The notes beneath the pieces were generated by a model, which searched no databases, had not been told where the DNA came from, and saw only the letters and a list, made by a program, of their open reading frames with translations. Positions 61,101-64,000 of a stretch of DNA of 64,000 nt are shown here, one piece after another. The position numbers were made by a program, and so were the translations under genes. Each line of letters begins with the position of its first letter. Position 1 is the stretch's first letter. Source of the stretch: Pseudohongiella nitratireducens (lineage in GTDB: Bacteria > Pseudomonadota > Gammaproteobacteria > Pseudomonadales > Pseudohongiellaceae); the NCBI RefSeq assembly GCF_001642735.1, contig NZ_LWHM01000006.1, positions 62,001-126,000 of the forward strand, given 5' to 3'.

Positions 61101-61250
61101 AGAACATTTCCACCTGCAAACTCCCGCAACTTCAGTGTATTATTACCCTTTTGATATCTGGCACTTATTTTGTTGCCTGAAATCCGCTATTGTCGGTATC
61201 AGCAACCTTGTCAGGTATACCCCTATGTCAAAATGGAAACCAGAGTTACA

Positions 61251-62801
61251 ATGCTGAAGCGAATTGCCAAACTTTTCCTAGGCAAATCAACAGTCTCGGC
61301 GCCAGCGAAGAATGCTGAAAAACCCGCTGAAACCGACTACACACCCCGACCAGCCAAACAGGGTCAGCGCCAGCAACGCAAATCGACGGCAAAGAAACCC
61401 CAAGATGGCAACTCCCCTGCTGACGGTTTTACGCTCTCGCCCCAGGATCTGGCCAGTATTACACCAGCAGACGTCAGTATTGTTAAACGTGATGCACACA
61501 ATATTTCCCGCCGGGATATCTCCCCTGCCGCGCTGAAAGTACTATATCGCCTCGGTGATGCAGGCTATCAGGCCTTCCTGGTCGGTGGTGGGGTCCGAGA
61601 TTTGCTGCTTGGTGGCCACCCGAAAGACTTTGATATCTCTACCGATGCAACGCCCGAGCAGGTAAAGTCTGTTTTCAGAAACGCACGCATCATTGGCCGC
61701 CGCTTCAAAATTGTTCACGTCCGGTTTGGCCGAGAGATTATTGAGGTAACGACCTTTCGCGCCCACCATGACACCGAGCCCCTGACAGAAGACCAGGATC
61801 GAAAGTCCATTAAACACCTTGATTCAGCGCATGCTGCCAGCGGCATGATTCTGCGCGATAACGTTTATGGCAAGATCGACGAAGATGCCATACGCCGGGA
61901 CTTTAGCGTCAACGCGATTTACTACACGACAAAAGGGTTTGCGCTGCTCGACTTCGTTGACGGGCTGGCGGACATAGAGGCTCGCCAGATCCGCATGATA
62001 GGCGATCCTGCGGTGCGCTACCGCGAGGATCCAGTACGTTTGCTCAGAGCGGTCAGGCTGGCTTCCAAGCTTGGTTTCGAGATAGAGTCTGCGACCAAAG
62101 CCCCGATTAAAGAACTGGCGCCATTACTCGCCTCCATCTCCTCTGCACGCCTGTTCGATGAAACCGTCAAACTCTTCACCACAGGTAAGGCTCAGCAGAC
62201 TTTCAGTATGCTGAGAGAGTATGACCTGGCCGACTATCTGTTTAAACCTGCTCTGGAAGCATTGGACCAGGCCAAACCGGTTCATGCCCGCATACTGGAA
62301 AAAGCGATGAGTAACACTGACTTGCGGCTATCACAAGGCAAGTCAATTACCCCTGCATTCATGTATGCCGCCCTGCTTTGGCCTGCCCTGCATCAGCAAC
62401 TTGCGCAATTGCACAACAACAGTGGTCGTCCCCCAATGCCAATACTGCAGCAAGCCGCTTCCCAGGCCATTGTGGAGCAGCTGAAGTTTACCGCCATTCC
62501 CAAGCGGTTGACGGCCATGATGCGCGAAATTTGGGAGCTACAATGGCGACTAGCACCCCGTTCTGCCAAACAGGTGGAAAGTGTGTACTCACATCCCAAA
62601 TTCCGGGCAGCCTACGACTTCCTCGTATTACGTGAGGAAGCCGGCGAGGATACCGCCCAGGCAGGGCAATGGTGGACAGCGTTTCAAGCCTGCGACAATG
62701 CCGGCCAGCGCGCTATGATGGAGCAGTTGGTACCGCCCGCTGGCAAGAAGAAAAACAAGCGACGACGTCGCAAAAAACCCCAGGAGACCGGCAAGGCGTG
62801 A
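61251..62801 (+). CDS. pcnB: Poly(A) polymerase I
   Basis: Adds poly(A) tails that direct RNA decay. The 516-residue protein has the nucleotidyltransferase motif LVGGGVRDLLLGGHPKDFDIST (metal aspartates DFD), RRDFSVNAIYY, and an arginine/lysine-rich C-terminal tail (KKKNKRRRRKK). The frame opens at 61170, but the ATG at 61251 (MLKRIAKLF) fits the family. It follows the crcZ-like region directly, and its stop overlaps the next gene. Confidence 0.94.
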   Translation: MLKRIAKLFLGKSTVSAPAKNAEKPAETDYTPRPAKQGQRQQRKSTAKKPQDGNSPADGFTLSPQDLASITPADVSIVKRDAHNISRRDISPAALKVLYRLGDAGYQAFLVGGGVRDLLLGGHPKDFDISTDATPEQVKSVFRNARIIGRRFKIVHVRFGREIIEVTTFRAHHDTEPLTEDQDRKSIKHLDSAHAASGMILRDNVYGKIDEDAIRRDFSVNAIYYTTKGFALLDFVDGLADIEARQIRMIGDPAVRYREDPVRLLRAVRLASKLGFEIESATKAPIKELAPLLASISSARLFDETVKLFTTGKAQQTFSMLREYDLADYLFKPALEALDQAKPVHARILEKAMSNTDLRLSQGKSITPAFMYAALLWPALHQQLAQLHNNSGRPPMPILQQAASQAIVEQLKFTAIPKRLTAMMREIWELQWRLAPRSAKQVESVYSHPKFRAAYDFLVLREEAGEDTAQAGQWWTAFQACDNAGQRAMMEQLVPPAGKKKNKRRRRKKPQETGKA

Positions 62802-63445
62802 CCACACTTCCAAGATACATTGCTGTTGAAGGTCCGATAGGGGTTGGCAAAACCAGCCTGACACGCCGCCTGGCAGACAGCTTCAACTATGATCTGGTAC
62901 TTGAGAGACCGGAAGAGAATCCCTTTCTTGAGCGGTTCTACAGAAATCCACAACAGCATGCTCTGGCAACTCAGCTGTTTTTCCTGTTTCAGCGTGCCCG
63001 TCAGCTACAGGAATTGAAGCAGGATGACCTGTTTGAACCGGTACGGGTGGCTGATTTTCTGATCGACAAAGACAGGCTGTTTGCCCGTATGAACCTGGAT
63101 CCTGATGAGTTTGGCATTTATAACAATGTTTACGATCATCTGACGATTGACGCGCCCACGCCGGATCTGGTCATTTTCTTACAGGCACCAACCCCGATCC
63201 TGCTGGAACGCATCCAGAAACGTGGTATTGCTGCGGAACAGACCATCACTGCCGACTACCTGGAGAATCTCAACAACGCCTATACCGAGTTTTTCCACTA
63301 CTACGACAAATCCCCTTTGCTGATCGTTAACAGCAGCGAGATTGATCTGGTAGGTAATGACTCAGACTATGAGCAACTGCTTCAACAAATCCTGTCTGGC
63401 CTGCATGGTGTGCAGTACTTCAATCCCAAGCCAACCTTGCTGTAA
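62798..63445 (+). CDS. Deoxynucleoside kinase family protein
   Basis: 215-residue dNK-type kinase, which phosphorylates deoxynucleosides in salvage. Motifs are P-loop EGPIGVGKTSLTRRL, ERPEENPFLERFY, and DRLFARMNLDPDEF. The GTG at 62798 overlaps the pcnB stop (GTGA) and follows AGGAG. In Pseudomonas, folK lies here between pcnB and panB; no folK-like sequence is present. A small ATCGCA/TGCGAT hairpin (63451-63470) separates it from panB. Substrate preference cannot be told. Confidence 0.9.
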   Translation: MTTLPRYIAVEGPIGVGKTSLTRRLADSFNYDLVLERPEENPFLERFYRNPQQHALATQLFFLFQRARQLQELKQDDLFEPVRVADFLIDKDRLFARMNLDPDEFGIYNNVYDHLTIDAPTPDLVIFLQAPTPILLERIQKRGIAAEQTITADYLENLNNAYTEFFHYYDKSPLLIVNSSEIDLVGNDSDYEQLLQQILSGLHGVQYFNPKPTLL

Positions 63446-63489
63446 AACGGATCGCACGCTAAGCTGCGATTTCTGATTGGGGGAGCACT

Positions 63490-64000
63490 ATGAGTGTACA
63501 ATCGTCGCGAGCACACATTACGCTCAGCACACTTAACAAATTACATGCCGAAGGCAAGAAATTCGCCAGCCTGACAGCCTATGACGCCTGTTTCACGCAA
63601 ATACTGAACCAGGCCGATGTCGAAGTCATACTGGTTGGCGACTCGCTGGGCATGGTCCTGCAGGGCCATGACAGTACCCTGCCCGTCACCATGCAGGACA
63701 TGGTTTACCATGTCGCCTGCGTCAAACGTGGTAACAGCCGCGCTTTTATCATGGCTGATATGCCTTTCATGAGCTATTCCACCGACAGTGAAACGCTGGA
63801 CAACGCCGCCTCATTGATGCGGGCGGGCGCGGAAATGGTCAAACTGGAAGGTGGCGCCTGGCTGGCCAGCTCCACCCGGCTGTTGGCGGAGCGAGGCATT
63901 CCTGTGTGTGTACACCTGGGACTGACACCTCAGTCAATCAATCAGATTGGCGGCTACATGGTACAGGGGCGAGCTGATAAACAGGCCGAAACAATGTACC
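63490..64000 (+). CDS. panB: 3-methyl-2-oxobutanoate hydroxymethyltransferase (cut by window end)
   Basis: First committed enzyme of pantothenate synthesis; 170 N-terminal residues are present of about 265. The frame has [56 protein letters not shown] and [18 protein letters not shown], all PanB motifs including the metal-site aspartates. GGGAG precedes the ATG by 4 bases. Confidence 0.95.
   Translation, partial: MSVQSSRAHITLSTLNKLHAEGKKFASLTAYDACFTQILNQADVEVILVGDSLGMVLQGHDSTLPVTMQDMVYHVACVKRGNSRAFIMADMPFMSYSTDSETLDNAASLMRAGAEMVKLEGGAWLASSTRLLAERGIPVCVHLGLTPQSINQIGGYMVQGRADKQAETMY

Noticed and set aside
61159-61177. Second sigma-54-like sequence TGGCAC...TTGCC before pcnB
   Set aside because: GG and GC are 13 bases apart rather than 10, which sigma-54 does not tolerate.
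61018-61257. Plus-strand frame of 79 codons within the sRNA region
   Set aside because: It begins inside the A-rich tracts with a non-ATG start, crosses the hairpin and runs into pcnB in another frame.

Overview
The window is about 64 kb of chromosomal housekeeping DNA from a gammaproteobacterium of the Pseudomonadales/Oceanospirillales/Cellvibrionales type. The evidence is gene order: a mraZ-to-ddlB division and cell-wall cluster, sspAB next to the cytochrome bc1 genes and rpsI-rplM, murA-hisG-hisD beside a DegS/AlgW protease, the kds-lpt-rpoN-ptsN-rapZ-ptsO block, and dksA-gluQ-cbrX-cbrA-cbrB-pcnB-panB in the order known from Pseudomonas. The species cannot be named from sequence alone. There are no phage genes, insertion sequences, CRISPR arrays or tRNAs; genes are dense and many overlap by 1-11 bases.

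Layout. 1-13.5 kb (minus strand): the division and murein cluster read as mraZ, rsmH, ftsL, ftsI, murE, murF, mraY, murD, ftsW, murG, murC, ddlB (cut by the window edge). Its promoter carries a four-copy 10-bp-periodic MraZ operator. 13.7-14.1 kb: RNase P RNA. 14.1-18.7 kb: rsmI, then divergent lpoA-yraN-diaA-dolP. 18.8-23.8 kb (minus): rplM-rpsI, then petA with a cytochrome b/c1 fusion gene, sspA and sspB. 23.9-29.7 kb: zapE, zapG, the sulfate-activation pair cysD-cysNC, and a Nif3-family gene. 29.7-35.3 kb: a DegS-like protease facing hisD, hisG, murA, ibaG and an orphan mlaC. 35.4-43.8 kb (plus): a CaCA exchanger, kdsD, kdsC, lptC, lptA, lptB, rpoN, ptsN, rapZ, ptsO and darP, serving LPS precursor synthesis, LPS transport and nitrogen/PTS control. 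43.8-54.5 kb: a more mixed stretch with a LysR regulator, a phosphatase, a two-gene sodium/solute symporter, mrp, three proteins of unknown function, a Cys/Met-type PLP enzyme with a Rieske ferredoxin, and an aminotransferase. 54.7-64 kb (plus): dksA, gluQ, cbrX, cbrA, cbrB, a probable small-RNA gene, pcnB, a deoxynucleoside kinase and the start of panB.

Most notable observation. Between cbrB and pcnB (60,709-61,250) there is no protein gene. It holds a sigma-54 promoter with exact GG-N10-GC spacing, upstream TGTTACC/GGTAACA repeats, five A-rich AAnAAnAA-type tracts and a G/C hairpin. This is the architecture and location of Pseudomonas crcZ, the decoy RNA of carbon catabolite repression, here outside a recognisable Pseudomonas background. 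A 58-codon CbrX-like gene overlaps cbrA, so a complete CbrX-CbrA-CbrB-sRNA module appears to be present. Other unusual points are the fused cytochrome b/c1 gene, a variant Rieske motif in petA, mlaC without mlaFED/B, rpoN-ptsN without hpf, a deoxynucleoside kinase in the usual place of folK, and perfect hairpins on both sides of ibaG.
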